Part shown: positions 63,380 through 64,000 of the stretch, one piece after another
How the letters are laid out: every line of letters begins with the position of its first letter
Numbering within the stretch: the stretch's first letter is position 1
Notes under the pieces: generated by a model
Told to the model about the DNA's origin: nothing
What the model saw: the letters and a program-made list of their open reading frames with translations, nothing else
The model's database searches: none
From: Lachnoanaerobaculum gingivalis
GTDB lineage: Bacteria > Bacillota > Clostridia > Lachnospirales > Lachnospiraceae
Length of the DNA stretch: 64,000 nt
Assembly: GCF_003862475.1 (NCBI RefSeq)
Contig: NZ_RRCO01000002.1
Coordinates: 186,001-250,000 of the forward strand
Direction: 5' to 3'
Program-made: the position numbers and the translations under genes

Positions 63380-64000
63380 ATGAAGTTTTTTTGTTTAACA
63401 TTATTTCCTGAAATGATAGAAATGTGTATGAACACAAGTATAGTTGGTAGAGCCATAAAAAATGATTTTATATCAATGGAAGCCATAAATATACGTGATT
63501 ATACACTTGATAAACATAGAAGAGTGGATGACTATCCATATGGTGGCGGTGCAGGTATGGTAATGCAGGCAGAGCCTATTCATAAAGCATATGAGAGTAT
63601 CTGTGACAGACTAAATAAAAGAGCTAAGCTTATATATCTTTCACCTCAGGGCAAGGTATTTGATCAAAATGATGCCAAAGAACTTGCTAAACTTGATGAA
63701 ATAGTCTTTCTTTGCGGTCATTATGAGGGTGTGGACGAGAGAGCACTTGAACTTACAAATGCGCAGTGTTATTCGATAGGAGATTATGTACTTACAGGTG
63801 GTGAGCTTCCGGCGCTTGTAATGATGGATGCAATAGCAAGGATGGTAGACGGTGTGCTTACCAATAATGAAAGTGCGGATTTTGAGTCATTTGAAGATAA
63901 TTTACTGGAATATCCTCAGTATACAAGACCTGTAGAATATGAGGGACTTAGGGTACCTGATATGCTTCTTTCAGGACATCACAAAAATATAGAAGAGTGG
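63380..64000 (+). CDS. trmD: tRNA (guanine-N1)-methyltransferase TrmD (partial, 3' end outside window)
   Basis: 207 residues visible of about 240. SAM-dependent enzyme that methylates G37 of tRNAs with a G36 and prevents frameshifting. The SPOUT knot is present: HRRVDDYPYGGGAGMVMQAE, IYLSPQGKVFDQ, LCGHYEGVDERALE and SIGDYVLTGGELPALVMMDA. It runs off the window within LLSGHHKNIEEW, near the start of the C-terminal domain. Last visible gene of the ffh-rpsP-khpA-rimM-trmD operon. Confidence 0.96.
   Translation, partial: MKFFCLTLFPEMIEMCMNTSIVGRAIKNDFISMEAINIRDYTLDKHRRVDDYPYGGGAGMVMQAEPIHKAYESICDRLNKRAKLIYLSPQGKVFDQNDAKELAKLDEIVFLCGHYEGVDERALELTNAQCYSIGDYVLTGGELPALVMMDAIARMVDGVLTNNESADFESFEDNLLEYPQYTRPVEYEGLRVPDMLLSGHHKNIEEW

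Noticed and set aside
1-64000. CRISPR array, prophage or integrative element as a whole
   Set aside because: No regularly spaced repeats, cas genes, phage structural genes, integrase or conjugation genes are visible; only separate insertion sequences.

Overview
The window looks like chromosome from a low-GC Firmicute of the Lachnospiraceae, quite possibly an oral, Lachnoanaerobaculum-like species. This is an inference. It rests on AT-rich coding sequence, AGGAGG-type ribosome binding sites, the Clostridia-type gene order frr-uppS-cdsA-dxr-rseP-ispG-polC and ylxM-ffh-rpsP-khpA-rimM-trmD, an infC leader with an attenuator, and several secreted proteins ending in choline-binding-like (GW...WYY) repeats. 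No rRNA, CRISPR array or prophage is visible.

Bases 1-8000 are a worn accessory region. They hold a truncated transposase, a broken sirtuin gene, an intact GNAT acetyltransferase, a lantibiotic-type permease remnant joined to a histidine-kinase remnant, an intact IS1634-family element inside a 249-bp direct duplication, a toxin-antitoxin-like pair, an XRE regulator with a membrane partner, a GH114-like secreted protein, and a lipoprotein stub joined by deletion to an iron-siderophore ABC ATPase. Bases 8000-22900 carry a cell-surface locus: a long leader with two 41-nt hairpin units, two giant tandem surface proteins (2335 and 1580 aa) with related C-termini, an L-asparaginase and a CAP-domain wall-binding protein.

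Bases 22900-28050 are infC-rpmI-rplT behind a strong promoter and attenuator (infC apparently starts at AUU), tRNA-Leu(CAG) and a heterodimeric ABC exporter. Bases 28050-38160 hold a zinc-ribbon membrane protein, an unknown nine-helix membrane protein, a CHAP/ricin/InlB/wall-binding protein followed by a 51-aa small gene, another wall-binding lipid-free secreted protein, a hotdog thioesterase, and an unusual AAA+ protein that joins an RNA-polymerase alpha-CTD-like domain to a CbbX/SpoVK ATPase.

Bases 38300-53700 are housekeeping: mreB, recD2, comFC (apparently AUA-started), a lipoprotein, pyrH-frr, then uppS-cdsA-dxr-rseP-ispG-polC for isoprenoid, phospholipid and DNA synthesis. Bases 53770-60450 are a second accessory patch: a zinc-ribbon pseudogene, an IS1380-family transposase, an IS110/IS1111-type element with a long structured 3' non-coding segment (candidate guide RNA), a very AT-rich membrane protein and an acidic orphan. 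Bases 60518-64000 are the SRP/ribosome-maturation operon, running off the end inside trmD.
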